The notes: a model not told the origin generated them from the letters alone. A stretch of 64,000 bases of DNA from Maritimibacter alkaliphilus HTCC2654 (GCF_000152805.1 NZ_CH902578.1:3583906-3647905); one strand, 5' to 3'; shown: positions 1 through 9,117, counted from the first letter of the stretch. Made by a program: numbers and translations.

Positions 1-2
1 CG

Positions 3-1241
3 GTGCCGGGGCTTGGCCCAAGCTCGAACAAGGTGATCGCGATCGCGCGGGACGAGGTGCGGATCGCCCCCATCGCCGAAGCGGGGCGCGGCAACCTTGT
101 CGCGCGAATCGCCGCGTTTCGGTGCGAAATGGCGGTCAGCGACGGCGCATGTGGGGTAACGACCGGCAGCGCCACGGTGCGCGGCGCCATGCTGTCACTG
201 GACGAAAATGCAGAGCCGGCGACCCCCGTCTTCGATTGGAACGTCGCCTACGGCCTTTACGCCGATCTCTTCGGCGGTGTCCAAGACGTTCTGAACGGGG
301 CCGATCACCTTATCATCGCGCCGCCCGGCGACCTGCTGAACCTGCCCTTCTCCGCGCTGGTCCGCGCGCCGGGGCCGCATGACCTCGCCTCCGCGCCATG
401 GCTTGTTCGCGAGCACGCGATCTCGGTCCTGCCGTCGATTCCCGCCCTTTCGACGCTTCGGGCGCCGCATGAGGATCAGACCGAGGGCTTTCTGGGAATC
501 GGTGACCCCATCGTCGGCGCGGACGCGACCATTGATTGCGTCGAAGTCGGTCTGGGGCTGCTGCGCGGCGGACAGTCGTCGAATGGGACGGTTCTGGGGT
601 TCGACACAGGCGATCTGCGCCTTGCGGACCCGCAAGCCCTGCGCGCGTATGCCCGCCTGCCGGACACGCGCTGCGAGCTTGAGGCGATGCAGGATGCTTT
701 CGGCAAGGGCGACCTGATCCTCGGAGCCGCCGCCACCGAGACGACGCTGAAGGGCCTAGATCGTGAAGGCGCGCTCGCCCGCTACGGTGTGGTCGCCTTC
801 GCGACCCACGGCCTGATCTCCGGTGAGGCCGGAACGATTGCGCCCGGCCTCCTTCTGACTCCGCCCGACGCACCGGGCGTGACGGACGACGGCCTCCTCA
901 CGTCCGCGGAAATTGCCACACTCGACCTGAACGCGCGCCTCGTGATCCTGTCGGCCTGCAACACGGCCGCGGGCGAGAACCCGGGGCAGGAGGGCCTGTC
1001 GGGCCTCGCCGGCAGTTTCTTCCACGCCGGCGCCCGCGCGCTGATGGTGACCCACTGGTCCGTCTTCAGCGACGCCTCCGCCCGCGTCGGATCCGGCATC
1101 GCCACCCGGATCGCAGCCAAGCCCGACCTTTCCAACGCCGAAGCCCTGCGCGAAACGGTGCTCGACATGTTGGACGGCGCGCAAACGGATTTCGAACGCC
1201 ACCCCGCGTATTGGGCGCCGTTCGCGATCATCGGCGGGTAG
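3..1241 (+). CDS. CHAT-domain (caspase-like) protein, 5' end cut by window edge
   Basis: The frame is open from the window edge to a TAG at 1239-1241. The visible 412 residues end in a CHAT domain, a caspase/separase-related cysteine-peptidase fold. The two signatures of the family are present: ATHG, with the presumed catalytic His near residue 269 of the fragment, and LSACNT, with the presumed catalytic Cys near residue 319. The GARALMVTHW segment that normally follows is also there. CHAT domains usually sit at the C-terminus of proteins with TPR repeats or other sensor regions, so the missing N-terminus probably holds the sensor. Some CHAT proteins are effectors in bacterial immunity, but nothing visible here shows that role. 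The GTG at position 3 is only the first in-frame codon of the window and need not be the start. Confidence 0.85.
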   Translation: MPGLGPSSNKVIAIARDEVRIAPIAEAGRGNLVARIAAFRCEMAVSDGACGVTTGSATVRGAMLSLDENAEPATPVFDWNVAYGLYADLFGGVQDVLNGADHLIIAPPGDLLNLPFSALVRAPGPHDLASAPWLVREHAISVLPSIPALSTLRAPHEDQTEGFLGIGDPIVGADATIDCVEVGLGLLRGGQSSNGTVLGFDTGDLRLADPQALRAYARLPDTRCELEAMQDAFGKGDLILGAAATETTLKGLDREGALARYGVVAFATHGLISGEAGTIAPGLLLTPPDAPGVTDDGLLTSAEIATLDLNARLVILSACNTAAGENPGQEGLSGLAGSFFHAGARALMVTHWSVFSDASARVGSGIATRIAAKPDLSNAEALRETVLDMLDGAQTDFERHPAYWAPFAIIGG

Positions 1242-1374
1242 GGGGGCGTCGCGCGCGCCGCATCTGGGGGCAGGGCGCAGACGATCATGCGTCGCGCTTC
1301 GCTTGGGGGGATTATGAAGAGTGGCCTCTCGAGGCGGTCAGGGGCGGGGGACCGGGCAGTTCGTGGGGAGGTAT

Positions 1375-1448
1375 TGGAGGCGAGTACCGGAATCGAACCG
1401 GTGTACACGGATTTGCAATCCGCTGCGTCACCACTCCGCCAACTCGCC
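1375..1448 (-). tRNA. tRNA-Cys (anticodon GCA)
   Basis: Read on the minus strand, this forms a cloverleaf with acceptor arm GGCGAGT/ACTCGCC, an anticodon stem of GCGGA/TCCGC around the loop TTGCAAA (anticodon GCA), and a T arm with the loop sequence GGTTCGATTCC. The discriminator base is U, as expected for tRNA-Cys, and the CCA end is encoded at 1375-1377. The gene lies alone between the CHAT gene and the methyltransferase gene. Apart from it, I see nothing convincing in 1242-1604. Confidence 0.95.
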
Positions 1449-1604
1449 GAAGGGTGCGGGGGAGATAGCCCAAGGGGCGGCGTGGTGCAAGGGGGTAACG
1501 GGAGGGGAGCGCGCGGCCTGCCGAAGGGTCGCGCACCGTTGCGGCCCCCGGGGTTCTGTGGCAAGACCTTGGCCAAGCCAAAGCGCCACACAGGACGGGA
1601 TCCC

Positions 1605-2258
1605 ATGAGCGATTTTCAGACCCGCCGGACGATGATGGTGGATACGCAAGTCCGCCCCTCCGACGTCACCAAATATCCGATCATCGACGCCATGCTGACC
1701 GTCCCCCGCGAGGACTTCGTGCCGGACGACCAGCGCGAGGCGGCCTATACCGAAACCCAGATCGAACTGGCGCCCGGGCGTGTGATGCTCGAGCCGCGCA
1801 GTTTCGCGAAAATCCTCGATGCCCTGTCGATCCAGCCCACCGAGCTCGTCCTGACGGTCGGGGCCGGGCTGGGCTACGGTGCCGCGGTTCTGGCGCGGCT
1901 TGCCGATTTCGTCGTGGCGGTCGAAGAGGACGACGGGCTGGCGGGCGAGGCCGAAGGCCGTCTGGCCTCGGACGGTGTCGACAATGTCGCCGTCATTAAG
2001 GCGCCTCTGGTCGATGGCGCGGCCAAACACGGTCCCTACGACGTCATTCTGATCGAAGGTGCGGTGGAAACGCTTCCCGCGACGTTAACCGATCAACTGC
2101 GTGAAAATGGTCGCATCGCCGCACTTTTTACCGAGGGCAACCTTGGAATCGTGAAGGTGGGGTACAAGATTGACGGAGCCGTGAACTGGCGGTTCGCCTT
2201 CAACGCCTCCGCGCCGGTCCTGCCGGGGTTCACCAAAACCAAGGATTTCGCGCTCTGA
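1605..2258 (+). CDS. Protein-L-isoaspartate O-methyltransferase-like protein
   Basis: 217 residues related to PIMT (Pcm), which methylates isoaspartyl residues in damaged proteins using SAM. The SAM-binding motif I is recognisable near residue 85 as [15 protein letters not shown], and the N-terminal [20 protein letters not shown] resembles the family. The segment that in true PIMTs carries the catalytic Ser/Thr (a GQTIS-type motif) reads [14 protein letters not shown] here, so isoaspartyl activity is doubtful. The ATG at 1605 was chosen because the in-frame codons upstream run through the tRNA gene. A TolC-type gene starts 30 bp downstream, so the two are probably cotranscribed. Confidence 0.8.
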   Translation: MSDFQTRRTMMVDTQVRPSDVTKYPIIDAMLTVPREDFVPDDQREAAYTETQIELAPGRVMLEPRSFAKILDALSIQPTELVLTVGAGLGYGAAVLARLADFVVAVEEDDGLAGEAEGRLASDGVDNVAVIKAPLVDGAAKHGPYDVILIEGAVETLPATLTDQLRENGRIAALFTEGNLGIVKVGYKIDGAVNWRFAFNASAPVLPGFTKTKDFAL

Positions 2259-2288
2259 CGCGATGACCAGAACAGGGACGGGCACCGG

Positions 2289-3749
2289 ATGACACAGAAG
2301 CTGACGCTGAAGCAACGGGTGGCGGGGTCGCTCGCGGCCATGACGGTTGCCTTGTCGCCGCTGGCCGCCGGGGCCGAAACGCTGTCGGACGCGATGGTTT
2401 CGGCCTACAAGACCTCGGGCCTGTTGACACAGCAGCGTGCGCTTCTGCGCGCCGAGGACGAAAATGTCGCGGTCGCGGTGTCCGCGTTGCGCCCGGTCAT
2501 CTCCTATTCCGCCCAGACCAACCTCGGGTATAGCGATCCCGATCTGCGCCGCACGTCGCCCACGGGCCTCCCGTCCGAGACGTGGAGCGGCACGCTGGCC
2601 CTGTCGGCGCAGCTTCTGCTGTTCGATTTCGGCGCGACCGACAAGCGGATCGAGATCGCGCGCGAAAACGTCATGATGGCGCGCGAGGCGCTGGTCGGTG
2701 TCGAGCAGAACGTGCTGCTGAACGCCGTGACTGCGTATCTCAACGTGCTGTCCGCCAACGAATCCGTGGCGCTTCAGGCCAACTCGGTGCGTCTCATCAC
2801 GCAGGAGTTGCGCGCGGCGCGGGACCGGTTCGAAGTCGGCGAGATCACCCAGACCGACGTTTCGCTGGCCGAAGCCCGCCTCGCGGCCGCGCGGGCGGCG
2901 GAGGCCTCGGCACAAGGCAACCTGATGGTCGCGCGTGAGGCGTACAAGGCCGCGACGGGGCATTACCCCGGTCGCCTGTCACCCCCGCCGGCACCGCCCA
3001 GCATCCCGTCGACGGTCGAGGCCGCCAAGGCGCAGGCACGCGGTCGTCATCCGGATATCCTCGCCTCGCAGCGGGCGGTGAGCATTTCGGATATGTCGGT
3101 GGAACTGTCCAAACTCAGCACGATGCCGACGCTTACCGCGAACGTGACGGCGCAGACCGGCGTCAGCACGACGACGACCTATGCCCCCGCACCTGTCGGA
3201 ACGACGACGTCGAACCGCAATTCGGCGGGTGTGTCCGGCGGCCTCACGCTGTCCGGCCCGATCTATTCCGGGGGGCGCCTGTCCGCCCTCTATCGTCAGG
3301 CGCTGGCACAGGCCGAAGCATCGCGGGCCGCATTGCTCGTGACGGTGCAGGGCATCGAACAGACGGTCGGCAACGCCTGGGCGCAACTTTCGATCGCGAG
3401 CGCGAGCCTTCAGGCCACCGACCGTCAGATCCGGGCGAGCCGGGTGGCCCTGCGGGGCGCGCGGGAAGAGGCGACGCTGGGCGCGCGCACGACGCTCGAC
3501 GTTCTGAACGCCGAGCAGGAATTGCTCGACGCGCTTGCGAGCCAGATTCAGGCCCGCTCCGACCAATATGCCGCGATCTACAACCTGCTTGCTGCTATGG
3601 GCCTTCTGACTGCCGAGCATCTGCGGCTGGGGATCGCCACCTATGACCCGTCGGCCTATTACAACGCGGTGCAGGACGCGCCATTGCGCGTGGTCAGCCC
3701 GCAGGGCGAAAAACTCGAGCACATTCTGGAAGCTCTGGGAAAACGCTGA
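2289..3749 (+). CDS. tolC: TolC family outer-membrane efflux protein
   Basis: 486 residues with an N-terminal signal peptide (KQRVAGSLAAMTVALSPLAAGA) followed by two long outer-membrane-efflux repeats rich in alpha-helical heptads. Characteristic pieces are ETWSGTLALSAQLLLFDFG in the first half, SGPIYSGGRLSALYRQAL in the second, and a C-terminal ARTTLDVLNAEQELLDA. TolC forms the trimeric outer-membrane channel and periplasmic tunnel used by type I secretion systems and tripartite efflux pumps. No inner-membrane pump or adaptor gene lies next to it, so the partner is unknown. It is probably cotranscribed with the preceding methyltransferase-like gene. Confidence 0.93.
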   Translation: MTQKLTLKQRVAGSLAAMTVALSPLAAGAETLSDAMVSAYKTSGLLTQQRALLRAEDENVAVAVSALRPVISYSAQTNLGYSDPDLRRTSPTGLPSETWSGTLALSAQLLLFDFGATDKRIEIARENVMMAREALVGVEQNVLLNAVTAYLNVLSANESVALQANSVRLITQELRAARDRFEVGEITQTDVSLAEARLAAARAAEASAQGNLMVAREAYKAATGHYPGRLSPPPAPPSIPSTVEAAKAQARGRHPDILASQRAVSISDMSVELSKLSTMPTLTANVTAQTGVSTTTTYAPAPVGTTTSNRNSAGVSGGLTLSGPIYSGGRLSALYRQALAQAEASRAALLVTVQGIEQTVGNAWAQLSIASASLQATDRQIRASRVALRGAREEATLGARTTLDVLNAEQELLDALASQIQARSDQYAAIYNLLAAMGLLTAEHLRLGIATYDPSAYYNAVQDAPLRVVSPQGEKLEHILEALGKR

Positions 3750-3860
3750 GTTTTTAAGGGTTTCCTAACTGAAGCATGGGTTAATGCCGTCCAGCGGATT
3801 GCCCGAAGGGCGTCGGGTGGGTATTCTTGGGGCCGAGGCTGATCGAGGCAGAACGAATCC

Positions 3861-4844
3861 ATGTCGGAACCGGTAACCAACGCTGAAATCGAAGACGTGC
3901 TGTCCGCAGTGCGCCGGCTCGTGTCGGAAAGCGGTGCGCCGCGTCGTGAGGAACGTCGTCGTGAGCCGGTCGGAAAACTCGTGCTTACACCGGCTTTTCG
4001 CGTCGATACGGTGGCCGAATCCGTCGTGAAGGACAAGGCGGACCCGGCGAATATGACCGACGCGCAAGGGCACGAAACGGCCGAGGCCGACACTTCGCAG
4101 CCTGCGGAAAAACCGATGGCTTCGGTCGAATCGCTCGTTCAGCGTGCCGTGTCCGCCGCACCCGAGCCGGTGGACCAGGACACGGATGAGGACTGGGACG
4201 AGCCGGAAGTGGCTTTGTCGTCCGATGAAGGCCAGCCGGTCGAGGACGATGTGCCCGAGGCCGGGTTCGTCGAGGTGAACGATGAAGACGAACTCGTCTC
4301 GTCGCTCGAAGACCGGATCGCGGAACTGGAATCCGTGGTGACCGACAGCACGACGCAGGAGTGGGAACCCGACGGCTCGGAAGAGCAGGACGCACCTGCG
4401 ACCGTGATCTTCCGTCACGCCGGGGCCGCCGCAGGACCGCGTTTCGAAGAACCGGACCACGCAGAGTCCGTGGACGAGGAGCCGGAGGTCGATCTGCCGG
4501 ACCCCGACCCGATGGGCGTTGCCGAGGCCGCCGAGATCGACGTGCAGGAGTGGGAGGATGTCGTCGACACGCCCACGGCCTATGCGGTGCCCGATATCGA
4601 CGAGGACGAAGACGATTACGATGCGCCCTATGCGGCGGAGCCAGAGCAGGTCATGGGTGACTATGAGATCGGCGAAAACACCGCCGACGACATGGTGATC
4701 GACGAGGACATGCTGCGCGAGATCGTCGGACGGCTGGTTCGCGAAGAACTGCAAGGCACGATGGGCGAGCGCATCACGCGCAATCTTCGCCGCATGGTCC
4801 GCCGTGAAATCGCACGCGCCATTGCGCTCAAGGATTTCGACTGA
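3861..4844 (+). CDS. Acidic PopZ-like protein
   Basis: 327 residues in three parts. The first is a short N-terminal amphipathic helix (NAEIEDVLSAVRRLVSE). The second is a long low-complexity linker, very rich in Asp, Glu and Pro, at about residues 80-275. The third is a basic C-terminal helical region (LREIVGRLVREELQGTMGER followed by RNLRRMVRREIARAI). This is the layout of PopZ, the polar organising protein of alphaproteobacteria, whose N-terminal helix binds clients, whose acidic linker sets condensate properties and whose C-terminal helices oligomerise. The N-terminal helix resembles the EEILASIRRIISED segment of Caulobacter PopZ, as I recall it. The identity is inferred from architecture and these two helices. 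A promoter is likely in the 111-bp gap after tolC. Confidence 0.6.
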   Translation: MSEPVTNAEIEDVLSAVRRLVSESGAPRREERRREPVGKLVLTPAFRVDTVAESVVKDKADPANMTDAQGHETAEADTSQPAEKPMASVESLVQRAVSAAPEPVDQDTDEDWDEPEVALSSDEGQPVEDDVPEAGFVEVNDEDELVSSLEDRIAELESVVTDSTTQEWEPDGSEEQDAPATVIFRHAGAAAGPRFEEPDHAESVDEEPEVDLPDPDPMGVAEAAEIDVQEWEDVVDTPTAYAVPDIDEDEDDYDAPYAAEPEQVMGDYEIGENTADDMVIDEDMLREIVGRLVREELQGTMGERITRNLRRMVRREIARAIALKDFD

Positions 4845-4870
4845 ACGACGTCAGTCTTTCGAGGTAAAGA

Positions 4871-6319
4871 TCAACGCGCCAGCGCGAACAGGGCGCTGAC
4901 GTCGAGATGCGTTTCGAGATGATCCGCCAGCGCATCCAACGTCGCGTCCACCGCTGCGCCGTAGGACGTATCCGATGTCGGCGCCCCGAGCCTCGCCAGA
5001 AAAACCCGGCGGAACGCGTCTGAATCGAACATTCCATGCAGGTATGACCCGCGAACCCGGCCCGTCGCATCGGCGGCGCCCTCGGCGTTTCCAGACACGG
5101 TCAGCCAGCCGCGCGACGTGTCGGGCCCCTCGGTCTTGCCCAGATGGATTTCGTAGCCCGTCAGACCGATCCCGCTTTCGCGGTCGACCGCCTCGGTGAG
5201 CGCAAGCCGCTTTTCGGGCTCCAGTGTCGTGACCACGTCAAGGTGCCCCAGCCCCTCGACCTCCCCCGGCGGACCTTCGAGCCCGCCTGCGTCCACGATC
5301 CGCCGCCCAAGCATCTGATACCCGCCGCAGAGGCCCAGAACGTGACCACCGCGCCGGATGTGGGCGGTAAGGTCGATGTCCCACCCCTGCGCCCGGAAAT
5401 GGGCAAGGTCCGTGATCGTGGATTTCGAGCCGGGGATCAGGACGAGGTCGGCGTCGCCGGGCAGGGGTGTTCCCGCCGCTATGATCTCGACCGAGACGCC
5501 CGGTTCGGCCGCCAACGGGTCAAGATCGTCGAAATTCGCGATGCGGTTCAGGCGCGGCACCACGACCTTGAAGTTTCCACTGGGGCGGGGGGAGGCGAGG
5601 TCCATGATATCCTCGGCAGGCAGACGCCACGCCTCGGCGAACCACGGCACGACGCCCAGCGACGGCCATGCCGTGTGCCGGGTGATCTCGACCAGCCCAT
5701 CGTCGAACAGCGTCGGGTCACCGCGGAACTTGTTGATGAGGAACGCGACGATCCGGTCGCGGTCGGACGCGGGCAGGACGGCATGGGTGCCGACCAGTTG
5801 CGCGATCACGCCGCCCCGGTCGATGTCGCCCGCCAGCACGACGGGCACGTCGGCGGCTTCGGCAAAGCCCATGTTGGCGATGTCGCCCGCCCGCAGGTTC
5901 ACCTCCGCCGGGCTGCCCGCCCCCTCTACCAGCACAAGATCCACATCGGCGCGCAGACGCTGAAAGCTGTCCAGCACGCAGGGCATCAGGTCGCCCTTCA
6001 TCTGCCCGTAATCGCGCGCCTTGACGGTGGCAAGACGCTGTCCCTGCACGATCACCTGCGCCCCGGTGTCGGTCTCGGGCTTCAGGAGCACGGGGTTCAT
6101 GTCGACCACCGGATCGCGGCGCGCGGCACTTGCCTGCAAGGCCTGCGCCCGCCCGATCTCCCCCCCGTCGACGGTGACGGCGGCGTTGTTCGACATATTC
6201 TGCGGCTTGAACGGCGCGACCGATATGCCGCGCCGGACAGCGGCGCGTGCCAGACCCGCGACGAGCATCGACTTGCCCACGTTCGAGCCCGCGCCCTGGA
6301 TCATGATCGCCTTTGCCAT
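4871..6319 (-). CDS. cobQ: Cobyric acid synthase
   Basis: 482 residues. CobQ amidates four side chains of adenosylcobyrinic a,c-diamide in B12 synthesis, using glutamine and ATP. The start [17 protein letters not shown] carries the P-loop of the N-terminal synthetase domain. The C-terminal class I glutaminase-like domain has the nucleophile segment [11 protein letters not shown] and the GYEIHLGKT segment with the conserved His. The open frame extends 35 codons further upstream, but the ATG at 6319 begins the conserved sequence exactly. The gene is divergent from the arsenic operon with 83 bp between the starts. No other cobalamin gene is next to it. Confidence 0.95.
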   Translation of the reverse strand: MAKAIMIQGAGSNVGKSMLVAGLARAAVRRGISVAPFKPQNMSNNAAVTVDGGEIGRAQALQASAARRDPVVDMNPVLLKPETDTGAQVIVQGQRLATVKARDYGQMKGDLMPCVLDSFQRLRADVDLVLVEGAGSPAEVNLRAGDIANMGFAEAADVPVVLAGDIDRGGVIAQLVGTHAVLPASDRDRIVAFLINKFRGDPTLFDDGLVEITRHTAWPSLGVVPWFAEAWRLPAEDIMDLASPRPSGNFKVVVPRLNRIANFDDLDPLAAEPGVSVEIIAAGTPLPGDADLVLIPGSKSTITDLAHFRAQGWDIDLTAHIRRGGHVLGLCGGYQMLGRRIVDAGGLEGPPGEVEGLGHLDVVTTLEPEKRLALTEAVDRESGIGLTGYEIHLGKTEGPDTSRGWLTVSGNAEGAADATGRVRGSYLHGMFDSDAFRRVFLARLGAPTSDTSYGAAVDATLDALADHLETHLDVSALFALAR

Positions 6320-6402
6320 ACCCCCGGTTAGCGCGTCCTCGGCGCAAGGGGAAGCATGTAGAATCGCTTGACAGGAATCAAAATATCGGGAAATCCAGAA
6401 AT

Positions 6403-7257
6403 ATGGAAACAGCCCGCGCCACAACCGCCTTTGCCGCCCTGTCGCAGCCGCTTCGCCTCGACGCGTTCCGCCTTATCGTCGCGGCAGGTCCACAGGGCCT
6501 GCTTGCCGGTGAAATCGCCGAGGCGATGGGGGCCAAGCAGAACACCATGTCCACCAACCTCGCCCAACTGCGCGAGGCGGGGCTTTTGGTGTCGCGCCGC
6601 GAGGGGCGGGGGGTGCGCTATGCCGCCGACCTCGTGGCGGTTCAGGGGCTCGCCGGGTTCCTGCTGGATGAGTGCTGCGGGGGGCAGCCGGAGCTATGTG
6701 CGCCGGGCCGACCGAGCGAGCTGGGTCGAATGGAGGGCTATGCCATGACCGACAAGAAGAACGTGCTGTTTTTGTGCCACGGCAATTCGGCGCGCTCGCT
6801 GATCGCCGAGACGATCCTGAACGCCGAGGCGGGGGACAGGTTCCGCGCCTTTTCCGCCGGGGCCGAGCCGAAATCCGGCCCGCATCCCTACACCATCGAC
6901 CTGCTCAAGACGCTTGGTCACGACGTGTCCGGCCTGCGCTCGAAAAGCTGGGACGAATTCGGGCTGGCCGAGGCGCCCGAAATGGATTTCGTGTTCACCG
7001 TCTGCGACAAGGCGGCGGGGGCCACCTGCCCGGTGTGGCCCGGCCAGCCGATGAGCGCGCATTGGGGGGTGCCGGACCCGGTCGGGGCGCAGGGCAACGA
7101 AGCCGAAAAGCGCCTGGCCTTCTCCGACGCATACCGGATGCTGCGCAACCGCATTCTGGCCTTCACCGCCCTGCCGCTCGCCGCACTGGACAGCCTGTCG
7201 CTCAAGCGCGAACTCGACGATATCGGAGGCATGGGCGCCGAGGAGCGCGCCACGTGA
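6403..7257 (+). CDS. ArsR repressor fused to ArsC arsenate reductase
   Basis: 284 residues. Residues 1-105 are an ArsR/SmtB winged-helix repressor ([12 protein letters not shown], then a recognition helix near [15 protein letters not shown]). They end in Cys91, Cys92 and Cys99 ([11 protein letters not shown]), which matches the C-terminal As(III)-binding triad of the AfArsR type. Residues 115-280 are a low-molecular-weight-phosphatase-type ArsC with the P-loop CHGNSAR (Cys125, Arg131), further cysteines at 201 and 209, and a VPDP acid motif. No stop separates the domains. However, GGAGGG at 6732-6737 sits seven bases before an in-frame ATG at 6745, so free ArsC could also be made. The stop overlaps the GTG of the channel gene. 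TTGACA at 6368-6373 may be a -35 element. Confidence 0.9.
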   Translation: METARATTAFAALSQPLRLDAFRLIVAAGPQGLLAGEIAEAMGAKQNTMSTNLAQLREAGLLVSRREGRGVRYAADLVAVQGLAGFLLDECCGGQPELCAPGRPSELGRMEGYAMTDKKNVLFLCHGNSARSLIAETILNAEAGDRFRAFSAGAEPKSGPHPYTIDLLKTLGHDVSGLRSKSWDEFGLAEAPEMDFVFTVCDKAAGATCPVWPGQPMSAHWGVPDPVGAQGNEAEKRLAFSDAYRMLRNRILAFTALPLAALDSLSLKRELDDIGGMGAEERAT

Positions 7258-7931
7258 CGCCCGATGTGCCACGCAAGCTTGTGGCCGAGGCGTTAGGAAC
7301 CGCGCTTCTGGTCGCGACCGTGGTCGGCTCGGGGATTATGGCTGACGCGTTGAGCCCGGATGACGCGGTCGCGCTGATCGGGAACACGCTGGCGACCGGC
7401 GCGATCCTCGTCGTGCTCATCACCGTCCTCGGCCCTGTGTCCGGCGCGCATTTCAACCCGGCGGTCACGCTGGCCTTTCTGGTGCGCGGCGGGATCGACC
7501 CGAAACTTGCCGGGGCCTATATCGCGGTCCAGATCGCGGGCGGGATCGTCGGAGCGCTTCTGGCCCATGCGATGTTCGATCTGGACCTCGTACAGGTGGC
7601 GACACAGGTGCGCGCAGGCCCGCCGCAATGGCTGGCCGAGGTCGTGGCGACTTTCGGGCTTCTCATGGCGATCCTCGGCGGGCTCAGGGCCCGGCCCGAT
7701 GCCGTCCCCGCCCTGGTCGGACTTTACATATCGGCGGGCTACTGGTTCACGGCGTCCACGTCCTTCGCCAACCCCGCCGTCGCGATTGCGCGCAGTCTGA
7801 CCGATACCTTCGCGGGTATCCGCCCGGTCGATCTGCCGGGTTTCGTGGTGGCGCAATGCGCGGGCAGCCTGATCGCGGTGGTCCTTGTCGGATGGCTCTT
7901 GGCGGACCGGCCCCGCGCGAACGCCGTGTGA
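7254..7931 (+). CDS. Aquaporin/aquaglyceroporin family channel, AqpS-like
   Basis: 225 residues of the MIP family with six predicted membrane helices and two half-helix motifs, HFNPAVT near residue 65 and FANPAVAIA near residue 169. It starts with GTG inside a GTGA overlap with the stop of the ArsR-ArsC gene, which implies translational coupling. In Sinorhizobium meliloti the ars operon uses the channel AqpS instead of an ArsB pump: arsenate is reduced inside the cell and arsenite flows out through the channel. The same logic is inferred here, since no arsB, acr3 or arsH is visible nearby. A generic glycerol or water channel is the alternative, but the operon context argues against it. Confidence 0.88.
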   Translation: MTPDVPRKLVAEALGTALLVATVVGSGIMADALSPDDAVALIGNTLATGAILVVLITVLGPVSGAHFNPAVTLAFLVRGGIDPKLAGAYIAVQIAGGIVGALLAHAMFDLDLVQVATQVRAGPPQWLAEVVATFGLLMAILGGLRARPDAVPALVGLYISAGYWFTASTSFANPAVAIARSLTDTFAGIRPVDLPGFVVAQCAGSLIAVVLVGWLLADRPRANAV

Positions 7932-7936
7932 CAAAC

Positions 7937-7969
7937 AGAAAAGCGCGCCCCCCAGGGACGCGCTTTTCT
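7937..7969. terminator. Bidirectional intrinsic terminator
   Basis: AGAAAAGCGCG at 7937-7947 is the exact reverse complement of CGCGCTTTTCT at 7959-7969. The A-rich and T-rich ends give a U-tract on either strand. It lies between the convergent channel gene and the small conserved gene, so it can end both transcripts. Confidence 0.8.
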
Positions 7970-7990
7970 CGTAGCCGATGATCGTTCGGA

Positions 7991-8311
7991 TCAGGCGGCT
8001 TCGGCAGCTTCCGCAGCGTGGCGACGCTCACTCTCTTCACGCGAGAGGGCGACCGAGGTGCGCACACCTTTGCCCACGAATTCCATCAGTCCCGAGACGA
8101 CGCGTTCGTTCGGGTCGATGCCGGCGCAGGACAACACTTCGCGCCCATCGCGCGAGCGGGCCCAGCGGGCGATCTGCTCAGGACCATTGCCGTATTTCTT
8201 GTCATCCGCGATTGCGTCATCGAGCGCGGCAAGAACCACCGCCGCAAACAGTTTGCGGGCCCGGTTCCCTTGTTCATGATTGAAGGCAGTACCGTCGACG
8301 TTGTCGAGCAT
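7991..8311 (-). CDS. Small conserved Rhodobacteraceae protein (DUF6280-like)
   Basis: 106 residues, no signal peptide and no membrane segment. The sequence is strongly helical with a charged C-terminus. Segments such as NHEQGNRARKLFAAVVLAAL and KKYGNGPEQIARWARSRDG look well conserved, and I recall very similar small proteins across roseobacters, catalogued I think as DUF6280. The ATG at 8311 is preceded by AAGGA at a good distance, and the longer frame upstream runs through poorly coding sequence. The function is unknown. It is divergent from efp across a 218-bp intergenic region that contains a perfect palindrome. Confidence 0.75.
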   Translation of the reverse strand: MLDNVDGTAFNHEQGNRARKLFAAVVLAALDDAIADDKKYGNGPEQIARWARSRDGREVLSCAGIDPNERVVSGLMEFVGKGVRTSVALSREESERRHAAEAAEAA

Positions 8312-8397
8312 TCCCAGTCCTTTTGTTGTTCTTGTCTTGCACTTGCTGGCGTGCTGGCCAATATGCGGTTTTGTATCCGATTCGATATGGACCTCAG

Positions 8398-8414
8398 CGC
8401 ATGGCTGCCATGCG
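8398..8414. promoter_or_regulatory. Perfect palindrome between the small gene and efp (possible operator)
   Basis: CGCATGGC, one T, then GCCATGCG. It is immediately followed by GTAT-AGCGC-ATAC, a second small dyad. The site lies about 90 bp upstream of the small gene and 115 bp upstream of efp. There is no U-tract, so a protein-binding site is more likely than a terminator. No regulator is assigned. Confidence 0.4.
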
Positions 8415-8529
8415 TATAGCGCATACCTTGCCATGAGGACACACTAATTCTAGTCGGCTTGCAGGCAGCCAGTCCCCCGGATATAGGTGCCGCCAAATCT
8501 TCGTCAACCTTTTGCCACGGTTTCGCCAC

Positions 8530-9093
8530 ATGCCCAAAATCAACGGAAACGAAATTCGTCCCGGTAACGTGCTGGAGCACAACGACGGTCTCTGGGCCGC
8601 CGTGAAAGTCGATCATGTGAAGCCCGGCAAAGGCGGCGCCTTCGCTCAGGTCGAGCTTCGCAACCTTCGTAACGGGTCAAAGCTTAATGAACGGTTCCGC
8701 TCCGCCGACAAGGTCGAGCGCGTGCGTCTCGAGCAGAAAGACATGCAATTCCTGTATGAATCCGACGGGATGCTGACCTTCATGGACACCGAGACCTTCG
8801 ATCAGGTCGAGCTTCCGGCCGAGATCCTCGGCGACCGTCGCCCCTTCCTTCAGGACGGCATGACGATCGTGGTCGAGTTCCACGATACCGAGGCGCTGAA
8901 CGCGACCCTGCCGCAGAAAGTGACCTGCACCATCGAAGAGACCGAGCCGGTCGTCAAAGGTCAGACCGCCGCCAACAGCTTCAAGCCCGCGCTGCTCGAC
9001 AACGGCGTGCGCATCACCGTGCCGCCCTTCGTCGGTCAGGGTGAAGCGATCATCGTGAACACTGAAACCATGGAATATTCCGAGCGCGCCTGA
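8530..9093 (+). CDS. efp: Elongation factor P
   Basis: 187 residues, the normal length for EF-P, which binds between the P and E sites of stalled ribosomes and promotes peptide bond formation at polyproline stretches. The three-domain sequence is complete. The tip loop of domain I reads KPGKGGAF with Lys34, the residue that is lysylated in E. coli EF-P. No modification enzyme (epmA, epmB) lies nearby. The ATG at 8530 begins the conserved [12 protein letters not shown]; an upstream in-frame ATG at 8512 would add six unconserved residues. Confidence 0.97.
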   Translation: MPKINGNEIRPGNVLEHNDGLWAAVKVDHVKPGKGGAFAQVELRNLRNGSKLNERFRSADKVERVRLEQKDMQFLYESDGMLTFMDTETFDQVELPAEILGDRRPFLQDGMTIVVEFHDTEALNATLPQKVTCTIEETEPVVKGQTAANSFKPALLDNGVRITVPPFVGQGEAIIVNTETMEYSERA

Positions 9094-9117
9094 CGCGACG
9101 GAATGCACGGAATTGAG

